From Zoogloeaceae bacterium (GTDB taxonomy: Bacteria > Pseudomonadota > Gammaproteobacteria > Burkholderiales > Rhodocyclaceae), in the NCBI GenBank assembly GCA_024235655.1, contig JACKLY010000004.1, positions 1-64,000 on the forward strand: a stretch of DNA of 64,000 nt, given 5' to 3'. A program made the translations under genes and the position numbers. Every line of letters starts with the position of its first letter. The stretch's first letter is position 1. Below the pieces are notes generated by a model. That model saw only the letters and a list, made by a program, of their open reading frames with translations, had not been told where the DNA came from and searched no databases. This document shows positions 15,719-25,800 of the stretch, piece by piece.

Positions 15719-15736
15719 TGCGGGAACTCTGGAATC

Positions 15737-16693
15737 CTAGTCGTCCTGATTTTCAACCGAAGCAAGCAAATGGACACAATTTCGTCCTTGATTCTTCGCA
15801 TTATAAAGTGCCCGGTCGGCGGTTTTGACGAGTTTTGATGGGTCCGTTTCCGGCATGGCGATACCAGAAGCTAGCCCGACGCTGATCGTGACACGGCCGC
15901 TCGGAGCATTCGGATGAGGGATCTGCAGGTTTTCAATGGTCTGCCGCATCCGTTCGGCCACAATTTCACCCCCCGAAAGCGAGGTTTCCGGAAGGATGAC
16001 AGCAAATTCCTCTCCGCCGTAGCGAGCCACCAGATCACCACCGCGATCCATTGCGCCAGTGAGTGCCTGAGCGATCTGGCGCAGGCAATCATCACCGGCC
16101 TGATGCCCGAGGGAGTCGTTGTATTGCTTGAAATTATCGACGTCGCACAGCAGGATGGAAAATTCAGCCCCTTGGCGCATAGAACGGCGCCATTCCCGCT
16201 CCAGCGTTTCGTCAAAGTGGCGTCTGTTGGCTATCCCTGTCAGTCCATCCAGCGATGAAAGCCGCTTCAGTTCCTGATTGGCTGTGTCCAGCTTTCGGGT
16301 AAGAACCAGCAAGGAGTAACGCATCTGGATGATGCGCTGCATCGCCCGGATTTTTGCGCCCAGTACGACGTCACTGACCGGCTTGAAAATATAATCGTCT
16401 CCCCCGGCAGCGATCCCTTTTTCCAAATCCTCGTCACTGGTTAGTGAGGTGAGAAAAAGAATCGGCGTCCATTCACCCGGTTGTTCCAGTTGCCGCAGTC
16501 TGCGCGCGACTTCAAACCCATCAATATCGGGCAATATGATGTCCAGCAGCACCATATCCGGTCGCTCGGACAGAAACAGATCAACGGCATCGTTGCCATT
16601 TTCTGCCGGAATGGGGGTGATCCCCATCCGTTCAAGGTAGTGGCAGGTAAGCTTCAGAGCCGTTCGGGTATCTTCGACAACAAGTGTTTTCAT
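15737..16693 (-). CDS. Receiver-domain diguanylate cyclase
   Basis: A 318-residue response regulator that makes c-di-GMP. An N-terminal receiver (Asp in LLDIILPDIDG near residue 52) is joined by a short coiled linker to a GGDEF domain with an intact active site written GGEEF (YGGEEFAV, near residue 235). An inhibitory I-site RGGD precedes it by five residues, so product inhibition is expected. It is first in a two-gene unit with the CheY-like gene. No histidine kinase is adjacent. Confidence 0.93.
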   Translation of the reverse strand: MKTLVVEDTRTALKLTCHYLERMGITPIPAENGNDAVDLFLSERPDMVLLDIILPDIDGFEVARRLRQLEQPGEWTPILFLTSLTSDEDLEKGIAAGGDDYIFKPVSDVVLGAKIRAMQRIIQMRYSLLVLTRKLDTANQELKRLSSLDGLTGIANRRHFDETLEREWRRSMRQGAEFSILLCDVDNFKQYNDSLGHQAGDDCLRQIAQALTGAMDRGGDLVARYGGEEFAVILPETSLSGGEIVAERMRQTIENLQIPHPNAPSGRVTISVGLASGIAMPETDPSKLVKTADRALYNAKNQGRNCVHLLASVENQDD

Positions 16694-16822
16694 GGTAGTC
16701 GAGCGAGGCAGGTGGCTTTTTCAAATAATCAGCGGGGCATTCTAGCCTGATTTTTTGACATGGCGGGAATCGCCTTTCCGGCGTGGTAAATTCACGATAG
16801 CAATAACCACAAGGCGCCCAGC

Positions 16823-19800
16823 ATGTCCTCCACAATCGACCTGTCGAAAGTCTCCCGATCCATTGCCAGCGATCCTCGTACCCGTCGCTGGGGGAAGCGT
16901 TTTGCTGTTTTTATGATGGTGCTTGGCGTGCTGGGTTTTTTTGTCGTGCCGCCACTGCTGAAATCGGTGTTGCTCGACAAACTGGGCACGGCGCTGAACC
17001 GTGATGTTTTGATCGAGTCGATCAGTATCAACCCCTATACCTTGACAGCCACTGCGACAGGGGTTTCCGTGCGTGAAAGAAACATGGGGGAGCAGGGGGA
17101 GGTGTTCGGATTTGATTCCCTCAGAGTCAATGCGGAGCTCACGTCGATTGCCGTTGCCGGCATCGTCATCAAGGAAATCGATCTGGTCGGGCCGCGCCTG
17201 AAGCTGGTTCGCCTGGCTGACAATCGTTACAACATTTCCGATCTGTTCGATTCTTCTGCCGAAAAACCTCAGGAAAAGTCTTCGCTGCCAAGATTCTCGG
17301 TCAGCAATATCCGGATTTCGGGCGGCAAGTTGAGCTTTGACGATCGGCCGGAGGCTGTCAGCCATTCGATTGACGACATCAGATTGCAGATTCCTTTCCT
17401 GTCCACGCTGTCCTATTACGCCGATACCCATGTCGAGCCGCATTTTTCGGCGGTGATCAATGGTGCGCCTCTGGTGCTTTCAGGGACAAGCCGCCCGTTC
17501 GACGATTCGCTGGAAAGCGATTTGACGCTTGATCTGGACAATCTTCAATTGGCCAAATACTTCGCTTACCTGCCCGTTGAATTGCCGATCAAAGTGTTGT
17601 CCGGTGCTGTTGATGGCGACCTGCGCTTCCGTTTCGTACAAACCAAAAAGCATCCAACCACCGTGTCAATTTCGGGAAAGCTGGCCGTCAAGGAACTCAA
17701 GCTGGAAGAGAGCAAAGGCGCTCCGTTGCTGGCCTTCAAGCGGCTTGATATCGGCCTGCGCGAAGCTGATCTCGTGAAATGGCAGGTGGGCCTGGAAAGT
17801 GTCGTACTCGATTCCCCGGAAGCCAGTGTGCACATTGACAAGCAGGGGGTGTTGAATTGGCTTGCGGTTTTTTCCCGCCCGGATGGTGCAGCCCGGGAAA
17901 AACCCGAAGAAAGCGGAGGCGGGTTGCAGATTGTTGCTGAAACCATGGCCATCCAGAACGGGGCCATCCTCATCACCGATCTGTCTACCGGGATTGAACA
18001 GAAGGGAACGGTTGGCAATGCGAACCTGACAGTGAAGAATTTTGACAGCACGGGTGCCAAACCTTTTTCGATAGCCGCCGACTGGACGGTGGATGCCGGT
18101 GATCGACTCCAGGTCAAAGGTTCCCAATTGCGCGAAGGCTTGATTGACCTCAAGCAGCGGAAGATCACCATTGGGGAACTGACCTCACAGGGTGGCCGCA
18201 CCAAGATGACACGCGAGCGGGACGGCCAGTTACGCTGGTTTCGTTCCCCATTACTGCGCCTTGCTTCTGCAGCGCAGAAAGACAAGGAAACCCCCTGGCA
18301 ACTGACGCTGAACCATCTGAACATCAGTGAAAGCGGTTTTGTTCTGGAGGACCGCAGTTTTTCGCCGGCCGCGGTACAGACGCTGGATATCGATTCACTT
18401 GAGCTGAATAATTTTTCCATGCAGCCGGACAACGAAGCGAAGCTGGCGGCCAAACTGCGCATCAACAAAAAGGGCGAGCTGGAGGCTGACGGCACCATCA
18501 AGCCGGCACTGCCAGAGGGGGCGCTGCATCTGGCGCTGCGTAATGTCGAAATGCTGCCCTGGCAGCGGTATTTCAGTGAATTCCTCAATGTGACCGTGAC
18601 CAAAGGGCATCTGGCGGGCAAGGGGGAGGTGCGCATTGCACCCGCCAAGACAGGCGTGTCGCTAGGTTACAAGGGAAATCTGACGCTGGCCAATTTCCAT
18701 TCGGTGGACAAGGCCAATTCAGCTGATTTCCTTAAATGGAAATCCTTCCATTTTGGCAATATGGATATCAGAACCGAACCGCTATCTGTGGCGATTGGTG
18801 ACATTGCGCTTTCCGATTTCTATGCACGCGTGATCGTCAGTCCGGAAGGCAAGCTGAACCTGGCGAACATCGTCAGGAAAGATGAGGATGCTGCTGATGC
18901 AAAGACGGTTGTTCAGGACCAGCCGGCAGAAGGCACGCCCGTGGCGGTGGTTGCAGATGTGCCTGAGAAAGAGGTGTTGCCAATCAAGATCGGTACCATC
19001 ACCTTGCAGGGGGGCAGCGTCAATTTTTCCGACAATTTTGTCAAACCCAACTATTCGGCAAGCCTGAGCAAGCTCGGCGGACGGGTATCCGGGCTTTCAT
19101 CGGTACAAGGAAGCACCGCTGATCTGGAGTTGCGCGGCAGTTACGAAGATGTGGCGCCACTCAATATCCGCGCCAAGCTGAATCCTTTATCCAGTCAGCG
19201 TTATCTTGATCTGGATGCCGAGGTGAAGGGGGTCGAACTCACCAGCTTTTCGAGCTATTCCGGAAAATATGCGGGGTATGCCATTGAAAGGGGCAAGCTG
19301 TCGCTGTTCCTGAAGTACAAGATCGAGAATCAGCAACTGAGCGCCGACAACCGGGTCTTTCTTGATCAACTGAGTTTTGGTGAGCCGGTGGCCAGCCCGG
19401 ATGCCACTCAGCTTCCGGTTAATCTGGCAGTGGCCTTGCTGCAGAACCGGGCCGGGGAAATCGATATCAACCTGCCGATTTCCGGATCGCTCGATGATCC
19501 TGACTTCAGTGTTGGCGGCATCGTGTTTCAGGCGATCGCCAATGTGTTCGTGAAGGCGGTGACCTCACCCTTTGCTTTGCTTGGTTCGCTGTTTGGTGGT
19601 GGTGAAGAGTTGGCCTATGTCGACTTTGACTATGGCTATGCCTTGTTGACGGAGCCCATGCGTGAGCGTTTGAAAAATCTGGCCAAGGCATTGGCGGACA
19701 GGCCGAACCTGAAAATTGATCTGGCAGGCCGGATCGACCCGGAGCGTGACCGGGAGGGGTTGAAGCATGCATTGATGGAACGCCGGGTCAAGGCGCAGCG

Positions 19801-20176
19801 TCTTGAAGAGTTGGTCAAGCAGGGTACCGAATCGGGTTCGCTGGATAGCGTGGTCATTCCGGCAAAGGATTACCCACGTTATCTGGAGCGCGCCTACAAG
19901 GCGGCAGATTTCCCCAAACCAAGAAATATGGTCGGCCTTACCAAGGATTTGCCGGTTGAGGAAATGGAAAAGCTGATGATGGCCAATATGAAGGTTGATG
20001 AAGAGGGTTTGCGTGATCTGGCCAATCGCCGAGCACACAATGTCAGCCAATGGCTGGCGAACGAGGGGAAGATCGATCCGCAGCGTATCTTCACGCTCAA
20101 ACCGAATCTTTCAGCCAAGGATGGCCCGCAAAATGACAAGGCCAAGGATAGCCGGGTCGACTTCACTTTGAAATAA
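16823..20176 (+). CDS. DUF748 / AsmA-like envelope protein
   Basis: A 1117-residue protein anchored by one N-terminal membrane segment (about residues 27-47) with a very long periplasmic region. The repeated beta-rich pattern (SVSNIRISGGKLSFDD near 160; TITLQGGSVNFSDN near 725; LDLDAEVKGVELTSFSSYSGKYAG near 795) is typical of DUF748 within the AsmA-like superfamily, whose members bridge inner and outer membranes and are linked to lipid transport. The last 200 residues form a charged helical domain. It is 3 bases from rmuC. The exact role here is inferred only from the family. Confidence 0.85.
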   Translation: MSSTIDLSKVSRSIASDPRTRRWGKRFAVFMMVLGVLGFFVVPPLLKSVLLDKLGTALNRDVLIESISINPYTLTATATGVSVRERNMGEQGEVFGFDSLRVNAELTSIAVAGIVIKEIDLVGPRLKLVRLADNRYNISDLFDSSAEKPQEKSSLPRFSVSNIRISGGKLSFDDRPEAVSHSIDDIRLQIPFLSTLSYYADTHVEPHFSAVINGAPLVLSGTSRPFDDSLESDLTLDLDNLQLAKYFAYLPVELPIKVLSGAVDGDLRFRFVQTKKHPTTVSISGKLAVKELKLEESKGAPLLAFKRLDIGLREADLVKWQVGLESVVLDSPEASVHIDKQGVLNWLAVFSRPDGAAREKPEESGGGLQIVAETMAIQNGAILITDLSTGIEQKGTVGNANLTVKNFDSTGAKPFSIAADWTVDAGDRLQVKGSQLREGLIDLKQRKITIGELTSQGGRTKMTRERDGQLRWFRSPLLRLASAAQKDKETPWQLTLNHLNISESGFVLEDRSFSPAAVQTLDIDSLELNNFSMQPDNEAKLAAKLRINKKGELEADGTIKPALPEGALHLALRNVEMLPWQRYFSEFLNVTVTKGHLAGKGEVRIAPAKTGVSLGYKGNLTLANFHSVDKANSADFLKWKSFHFGNMDIRTEPLSVAIGDIALSDFYARVIVSPEGKLNLANIVRKDEDAADAKTVVQDQPAEGTPVAVVADVPEKEVLPIKIGTITLQGGSVNFSDNFVKPNYSASLSKLGGRVSGLSSVQGSTADLELRGSYEDVAPLNIRAKLNPLSSQRYLDLDAEVKGVELTSFSSYSGKYAGYAIERGKLSLFLKYKIENQQLSADNRVFLDQLSFGEPVASPDATQLPVNLAVALLQNRAGEIDINLPISGSLDDPDFSVGGIVFQAIANVFVKAVTSPFALLGSLFGGGEELAYVDFDYGYALLTEPMRERLKNLAKALADRPNLKIDLAGRIDPERDREGLKHALMERRVKAQRLEELVKQGTESGSLDSVVIPAKDYPRYLERAYKAADFPKPRNMVGLTKDLPVEEMEKLMMANMKVDEEGLRDLANRRAHNVSQWLANEGKIDPQRIFTLKPNLSAKDGPQNDKAKDSRVDFTLK

Positions 20177-20179
20177 CAC

Positions 20180-21532
20180 ATGGATTCCATGAACGAAATG
20201 CTGATTTACCTTCTGCTTGGCCTGGTATTTGTTGTGCTGGTCATGCAAATCCTGCAACTGCTGCGAAACAGGCGCGAATTATCTGCGGAGGCGCTGGGCT
20301 TGCGTTTTCAGGTACTGGAATCGGGTCTGGAGCGTCTGGAACGTGAATTGCGTAGCGAAATTGCGCGCTCACGCACGGAGTCGGTGGAGGCTGCGCGCGG
20401 TGACCGTGCCGAGCAGTCGCAATCGCTGGAGCGTCTGGGCAAGGGGCTGGCAACGCAGGTCGGGCAACTGGGTACCCTGCAAACACAACAGTTTGATGCT
20501 TTTGGCCAGCATCTGGCGCGTTTGACGCAGAGCTTTGATGGGCGTGCCGAGCAACTGCGGCAGTCGGTGGAGACGCGCTTGTCGGCGATCCAGACGGACA
20601 ATGCGGCCAAGCTCGAAGAGATGCGCAAGACCGTTGATGAAAAGTTGCATGCCACGCTGGAACAGCGGCTGGGTGAATCCTTCAAGCTGGTTTCCGACCG
20701 GCTGGAGCAGGTGCATCGCGGACTTGGCGAAATGCAGACCCTCGCTTCCGGTGTCGGTGATCTGAAGAAGATGCTGACCAATGTGAAGACCCGTGGCACC
20801 TGGGGCGAGGTGCAGCTGGCAGCCTTGCTGGATCAGGTGCTGACGGCAGAACAGTATGCTGCCAATGTGGCTACACGTCCGCGTAGCAATGAACGGGTGG
20901 AGTTCGCCATCAAGCTACCGGGGCGTGAAGAAGGAGAACCGGTCTGGTTGCCGATTGACGCCAAGTTTCCGGTTGAGGATTACCAAAGGCTGGTCGAAGC
21001 TCAGGAGAGTGCCGATGCCGTTGCCGCCGAAGCTGCCGCCAAGGCATTGGAAATACGGCTCAAGGATGAGGGGCGCAAGATCCGGGAAAAATATATCGAG
21101 CCGCCGTTCACGACAGATTTTGCCATCCTCTACCTGCCGACCGAGGGACTGTACGCCGAAGCCCTGCGACGACCGGGCTTGGCGGAATGGCTACAGCGTG
21201 AGCAGCGGGTCTCGATTGCCGGCCCGACGACACTTGCCGCGATGCTCAATAGCTTGCAGATGGGCTTCCGCACACTGGCCATCGAGCGCCGTTCCTCTGA
21301 GGTCTGGGTGGTGTTGGGGGCGGTGAAGACCGAGTTCACCAAATTTGGCGAAGCCTTGTCGCATACCCGGAAGAAACTTCAGGAAGCCAGCAACTCGATT
21401 GACAAGGCCGAAGTCAGAACACGTGCTGTCACCCGCCGTTTGAAGGAGGTGGAAGCCTTGCCGGCACCCGAGGCGGCTGCACTGATCGGTGAAGATCCGG
21501 CGTCGCTACTGGATGACGAAAGCGAGGCATGA
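20180..21532 (+). CDS. rmuC: DNA recombination protein RmuC
   Basis: A 450-residue protein with one N-terminal membrane segment (about residues 7-27), a long coiled coil (30-190) and the RmuC nuclease-like domain (about 200-420; landmarks TWGEVQLAALLDQ, LPIDAKFPVEDY and AILYLPTEGLYAEA). The family limits inversions and DNA rearrangements at repeats and has been implicated in phage resistance in some bacteria. It follows the DUF748 gene by 3 bases and overlaps the DUF3293 gene by 4. Confidence 0.94.
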   Translation: MDSMNEMLIYLLLGLVFVVLVMQILQLLRNRRELSAEALGLRFQVLESGLERLERELRSEIARSRTESVEAARGDRAEQSQSLERLGKGLATQVGQLGTLQTQQFDAFGQHLARLTQSFDGRAEQLRQSVETRLSAIQTDNAAKLEEMRKTVDEKLHATLEQRLGESFKLVSDRLEQVHRGLGEMQTLASGVGDLKKMLTNVKTRGTWGEVQLAALLDQVLTAEQYAANVATRPRSNERVEFAIKLPGREEGEPVWLPIDAKFPVEDYQRLVEAQESADAVAAEAAAKALEIRLKDEGRKIREKYIEPPFTTDFAILYLPTEGLYAEALRRPGLAEWLQREQRVSIAGPTTLAAMLNSLQMGFRTLAIERRSSEVWVVLGAVKTEFTKFGEALSHTRKKLQEASNSIDKAEVRTRAVTRRLKEVEALPAPEAAALIGEDPASLLDDESEA

Positions 21533-21951
21533 CGCGTGAGTCGCTGACGGCCGCCTATGGCGCCACCAGCTATTGCGTGTTTGCAGCATCGGGCCTGATC
21601 CGCTTGCGGGTCGGTGAAACATCGGCTGAATTGGCAAAACTCCTGGCCGCGCAACATGCTGCCTGTTTCGCTGTGATCAGCGCCGAAAACCCGGGTTCCC
21701 GGCAACTTCCTCCAGAAGAAAACCGTCAGCGAAGCGCTGCCTTGCAGGCGCGTCTGACTGCAGAAAACTTCGATTTTCTGCCCGCCGAGAATGTTGCCGA
21801 CCAGGCAGGCTGGCCAGTTGAGATTTCGTTTATGGTGCTGGATTGCGACCGGGAGGCTGCTACCCGCCTTGGCCGTGCCTTTGCCCAGGCGGCTGTACTG
21901 GTAGGTGATGCGAGGGGTTGTCCGCGGTTGCTTTGGCTGGAGAGCGAATGA
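21529..21951 (+). CDS. DUF3293 domain protein
   Basis: A 140-residue cytoplasmic protein. It shows the family pattern with an N-terminal AYGATSYCVF, the core FAVISAENPGSRQLPPEEN near residues 47-65, and a C-terminal aliphatic strand before LLWLE. The start overlaps the rmuC stop (ATGA), so it belongs to that operon. The biochemical function of the family is unknown. No catalytic motif is apparent. Confidence 0.8.
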   Translation: MTRESLTAAYGATSYCVFAASGLIRLRVGETSAELAKLLAAQHAACFAVISAENPGSRQLPPEENRQRSAALQARLTAENFDFLPAENVADQAGWPVEISFMVLDCDREAATRLGRAFAQAAVLVGDARGCPRLLWLESE

Positions 21952-22009
21952 TGCGGGTGGAGAGACGGTCAAGACCCCACCAGGAAATTTCCTTCGCAGC
22001 TACAAGCCG

Positions 22010-23251
22010 CTAAACCACCCCGTTTTCACGCAATCTGGCAATTTCCTCTGGGCTCAATCCGAGCAGTTCATCGAGCACCGCGTCGGTTTGCTCACCCAGC
22101 AAGGGTGGTGCGCTCCGGTAGCTGACCGGGGTTCGCGACAGCTTGATCGGGTTACCGACCAGGCGCACATTACCGGCCGTCGGATGAGGCAGCTCGACGA
22201 CCATTTCACGGGCAGCAATCTGCGTCTCGGCAAAGACTTCGCCGATGGAGTTGATCGGCCCGCAGGGCACTCCCGCTGCTTCCAGAGCATCCAGCCAGTC
22301 CCGTTTGCCACGTAGCCGGGAGCGTGCCTCCAGCAGTGGATCAAGCTCGTGTCGATGACGGACGCGGGCGGCGTTGCTGGTGAAACGGGGGTCATCGACC
22401 AGTTCCGGCAGGTTCATTGTCTCGCATAGCCGGCGGAACTGACCGTCGTTGCCAACCGCGACAATGAAATGACCATCTGCCGATGGCAGTACCTGATAGG
22501 GGGCGATATTCGGATGGGCATTGCCCATGCGCCGGGGGCTGTTGCCCGAGCAGAGATAGTTCAGCGAAAGATTGGCCAGGCTGGCCACTTCGGTATCCAG
22601 CAGCGCCAGATCGATGTGCTGACCGAGACCGCTTCTGGTACGTTCGAGCAAAGCCGCCTGCACCGCGTTGGCTGCATAGAGGCCGGTGAGGATATCGACC
22701 AGTGCCACGCCGACCTTTTGCGGGCCGGCCCCCGGCTCGCCATCGGGTACTCCAGTGACACTCATCAGGCCGCCGATTCCCTGAATGATGAAGTCGTAGC
22801 CAGGGCGCTCTGCCCATGGGCCGTTCTGGCCAAAGCCGGTGATCGAGCAATAGACCAGACGCGGATTGGCAGCGGAAAGCTTGGCATAGTCCAGTCCGTA
22901 TTTATCCAGCCCTCCGACCTTGTAGTTTTCCAGCAATACATCGGATTTCAGCGCCAGTTGACGAACGATCTGCTGCCCTTCGGCGGTGGAAATGTCCACC
23001 GTCAGCGATTTCTTGTTGCGGTTCACTGCGCTGTAGTAAGCCGACTCAGAGGTGTCATGCCCGGTGCTGTCCGGCACATAGGGCGGCCCCCAGGCACGGG
23101 TCTCATCGCCACTTTCCGGGCGTTCTATCTTGATCACCTCGGCGCCCAGATCGGCCAGCAACTGGCTGCACCAGGGGCCGGCAAGAACACGTGACAGGTC
23201 AAGGATGCGGATTCCGGAGAGTGGGGCGGGGTGGTTCATCTCGGCCTGCAT
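22010..23251 (-). CDS. CaiB/BaiF family (type III) CoA-transferase
   Basis: Moves CoA between acyl groups. It is 413 residues, the standard length, with the N-terminal ILDLSRVLAGPWCSQLLADLGA, the substrate loop NKKSLTVD near residue 80, and the catalytic Asp in LLDTEVASL near 175. The in-frame Met at residue 5 is an alternative start. It stands alone, convergent with DUF3293 and divergent from the kinase-HDOD gene, so its acid substrate cannot be named from context. Confidence 0.9.
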   Translation of the reverse strand: MQAEMNHPAPLSGIRILDLSRVLAGPWCSQLLADLGAEVIKIERPESGDETRAWGPPYVPDSTGHDTSESAYYSAVNRNKKSLTVDISTAEGQQIVRQLALKSDVLLENYKVGGLDKYGLDYAKLSAANPRLVYCSITGFGQNGPWAERPGYDFIIQGIGGLMSVTGVPDGEPGAGPQKVGVALVDILTGLYAANAVQAALLERTRSGLGQHIDLALLDTEVASLANLSLNYLCSGNSPRRMGNAHPNIAPYQVLPSADGHFIVAVGNDGQFRRLCETMNLPELVDDPRFTSNAARVRHRHELDPLLEARSRLRGKRDWLDALEAAGVPCGPINSIGEVFAETQIAAREMVVELPHPTAGNVRLVGNPIKLSRTPVSYRSAPPLLGEQTDAVLDELLGLSPEEIARLRENGVV

Positions 23252-23359
23252 GAAGAATCAATCGAGCCTGAATTTTGCCACGTCACCGTGAAATACTGCG
23301 CGTAAGCATCGTTTTCTGCGGGGTAGAATGAAGGTCAGAAATCAGAAAATGATAGAACA

Positions 23360-25744
23360 ATGGGTAAGAAAATCGGGCGCTTCGAGATACTCCGTGAATT
23401 GGGCAAAGGGGCTCAGAGTGTGGTTTATCTGGCGCGCGATCCACATTTGCAGCGCGATGTGGCAATCAAGACGCTGCATTTTTCCCGCCCTGATCCGGCG
23501 CAGAATCAGCGCTTTCTGGAAGAGGCGCGAACGGTCAGCCAGATGCGCCACCCGAACATCGTCCCCATCTTTGAAGCGGGTGAAGAGGCGGGCGATCTCT
23601 ATCTGGTATTCGAGTTCGTTCCCGGCAAGAACCTGGGCGAGTATCTGCGTGACAGCGGGGCGCTTTCGCCGGTTCGCGCCATTTCAGTCATGCAGCCGGT
23701 ACTGGATGCCATTGCCCATGCGCATGCGCTTGGCGTGATCCACCGCGACCTGAAGCCAAGCAATATCCTGATCGACGATGAAGGTTTCGCACGAGTCATG
23801 GATTTTGGCATTGCTGCGCGCATCGAAGCGCCACAGAAAGGCAATGCCGAGGAATTTACCGGTACCCCCGCCTATATGGCGCCGGAATACATCGAGCACC
23901 ATCGCATTGGCGAGCCGACAGATGTTTTTGCTGCCGGTCTGGTTTTTTATGAATTGCTGACCGGGCAGCGGGCCATCAAGGGTTCCGATTTCTTTCAGGT
24001 GATGAACCAGATTCTGACCACGGACATTCGGCTGCCGGCAGATTCCGGTATCGATGAACGTCTGGCGGTGATTCTCCACAAGGCGCTTGAGCGTAATCCG
24101 GAACAGCGTTACGCCAAGGTCACCGATTTTCGCGAGGCGCTTGAGGACTATCTGGATCCTGAGGAAACTTCGGTAGACGGTGGCTCACAAGGCACCATCG
24201 AATTCCTGTTGCGACGGATGCGGCACAAGAGTGACTTCCCTGCGCTGTCCGAATCTGTTGGCGCGATCAACAAGATCACGGCTTCCGATCGGGAAAGCGT
24301 TTCCAAACTGTCCGGCTCCATCCTCAAGGATTTCGCACTGACCAACAAGATTCTCAAGCTGGTCAATTCGGCCTTTTATCGGCAGGCTGGTGGAGGCAAT
24401 ATCAGCACGGTTTCCCGTGCGGTGATGGTGCTGGGGTTTGATTCGGTGCGCAATATCGCGATTACCGTGCTGCTCTTCGAGCATCTGCAGAACAAGGGCA
24501 ATGCCAATCATCTCAAGGACGAATTCCTGCGTGCCAATCTGGCTGGAATTCTGGCCAAGGAAGTTGGCATCAAGACCGCACAACGCGATGTCGAGCAAGT
24601 CTTCATCTGTTCCATGTTCCACAATCTGGGCCGGATGCTGACCCAGTATTACTTCCCCGAGGAAGGGGTGGAAATCCGGACCATGGTCGAGCAGCGGGGC
24701 ATTACCGAAGAGCAGGCCTCGCTCAATGTGCTCGGCATTTCCTTCGAAGAAATGGGCATTGGCATTGCCCGGCACTGGGGTTTCCCGCCGCTGATCGTGA
24801 ATACCATGCGGAAATTGCCATCAGGTAAGGTGCGCAAGGCGACTGCTCCTGAAGAAAAGCTCCGGGTCCTGTCGGCGTTCTCCAATGAGTTGTGCACTGT
24901 TGTCGCCAATTCGACACCGGAACAGCGTCAGAAGGAGTTGAAAAAACTCTCGCAGCGCTTTTCCGACAGTGTTCAGATCAGCGATCAGGATTTGCAGAAA
25001 ACGCTGGAGAAATCCTTCGAAGAAGTTGCCCAGTTTGCCAGCGTGATCCACCTGAATCTGAAGCAAACACCCTTTGGTCGTCAGATGCGGGCCTGGGGAA
25101 GCAAGGCTGTCCAGCTGCTGGATGATAAAAATGATGCGAGCGCGGGGGGAGATGCGCCCGATACGCTGTCTGGCGCAGCATTGATCGAATCGCCAATGGC
25201 CTCGGATGGCGAAGAGAGTGCTGGAGGGCAAAGTGTTGAGGCCATCCTGACAGCCGGAATTCAGGACATCAGCAATTCACTGGTCGAGGATTTTTCGCTC
25301 AACGACATGTTGCGCATCATTCTCGAAACCATGTTTCGTGCCAAGGGTTTCAAGCGCGTCATCCTGTGCATCAAGGATGCTCGCGCCAATACCATGCAGG
25401 GGCGTTTCGGGTTCGGGCCGGATGCCTCAGAAATAGCCAAGAAATTCAGGTTTCCCCTGTCGTTTACGCCGGATATCTTCCATGCGGCCATGTCCAAGGG
25501 GGTCGATATCCTGATCAGCGATGTCGATGACCCGAAGATCTCGGCGCGCATCCCTGACTGGTATCGCAAGGCGGTCGGGGCCGGCACTTTTGTCGTATTC
25601 CCGCTGTCGATCAAGAATAACCCGGTAGCCATGATCTATGCCGACATGGAAGAAGCCGGTGCCATCGTGATTCCGGAAAAGGAATTGTCGCTTTTCCGTA
25701 CGCTGAGGAACCAGGCCGTTCTGGCCATCAAGCAGGCCATGTAA
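23360..25744 (+). CDS. Ser/Thr protein kinase-HDOD-GAF fusion protein
   Basis: A 794-residue cytoplasmic signalling protein. The N-terminal eukaryotic-like kinase (about 1-270) is complete: GKGAQSVVY glycine loop, Lys37 in VAIK, catalytic HRDLKPSN (His128, Asp130) and DFG (Asp148). A HDOD domain follows (about 280-480, landmarks KLSGSILKDFALTNKILKLVN and FHNLGRML), a linker, then a GAF sensor domain (about 630-790). Most bacterial kinases of this type have PASTA or other outputs, so the HDOD fusion links phosphorylation to a domain common in cell-cycle and c-di-GMP signalling. It is a monocistronic gene ending at a strong terminator. Confidence 0.92.
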   Translation: MGKKIGRFEILRELGKGAQSVVYLARDPHLQRDVAIKTLHFSRPDPAQNQRFLEEARTVSQMRHPNIVPIFEAGEEAGDLYLVFEFVPGKNLGEYLRDSGALSPVRAISVMQPVLDAIAHAHALGVIHRDLKPSNILIDDEGFARVMDFGIAARIEAPQKGNAEEFTGTPAYMAPEYIEHHRIGEPTDVFAAGLVFYELLTGQRAIKGSDFFQVMNQILTTDIRLPADSGIDERLAVILHKALERNPEQRYAKVTDFREALEDYLDPEETSVDGGSQGTIEFLLRRMRHKSDFPALSESVGAINKITASDRESVSKLSGSILKDFALTNKILKLVNSAFYRQAGGGNISTVSRAVMVLGFDSVRNIAITVLLFEHLQNKGNANHLKDEFLRANLAGILAKEVGIKTAQRDVEQVFICSMFHNLGRMLTQYYFPEEGVEIRTMVEQRGITEEQASLNVLGISFEEMGIGIARHWGFPPLIVNTMRKLPSGKVRKATAPEEKLRVLSAFSNELCTVVANSTPEQRQKELKKLSQRFSDSVQISDQDLQKTLEKSFEEVAQFASVIHLNLKQTPFGRQMRAWGSKAVQLLDDKNDASAGGDAPDTLSGAALIESPMASDGEESAGGQSVEAILTAGIQDISNSLVEDFSLNDMLRIILETMFRAKGFKRVILCIKDARANTMQGRFGFGPDASEIAKKFRFPLSFTPDIFHAAMSKGVDILISDVDDPKISARIPDWYRKAVGAGTFVVFPLSIKNNPVAMIYADMEEAGAIVIPEKELSLFRTLRNQAVLAIKQAM

Positions 25745-25745
25745 A

Positions 25746-25775
25746 AAAGCCGGCCCATCATTGCCGGCCGGCTTT
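25746..25775. terminator. Bidirectional terminator between the kinase gene and bamD
   Basis: A perfect 10-bp stem (25746-25755 and 25766-25775) with a 10-base loop. On the minus strand it leads into six T, making it a strong stop for bamD; on the plus strand the T-run is only three. It serves two convergent genes. Confidence 0.85.
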
Positions 25776-25800
25776 AGCGTGCTGCTTGTTCCTCAACTTC

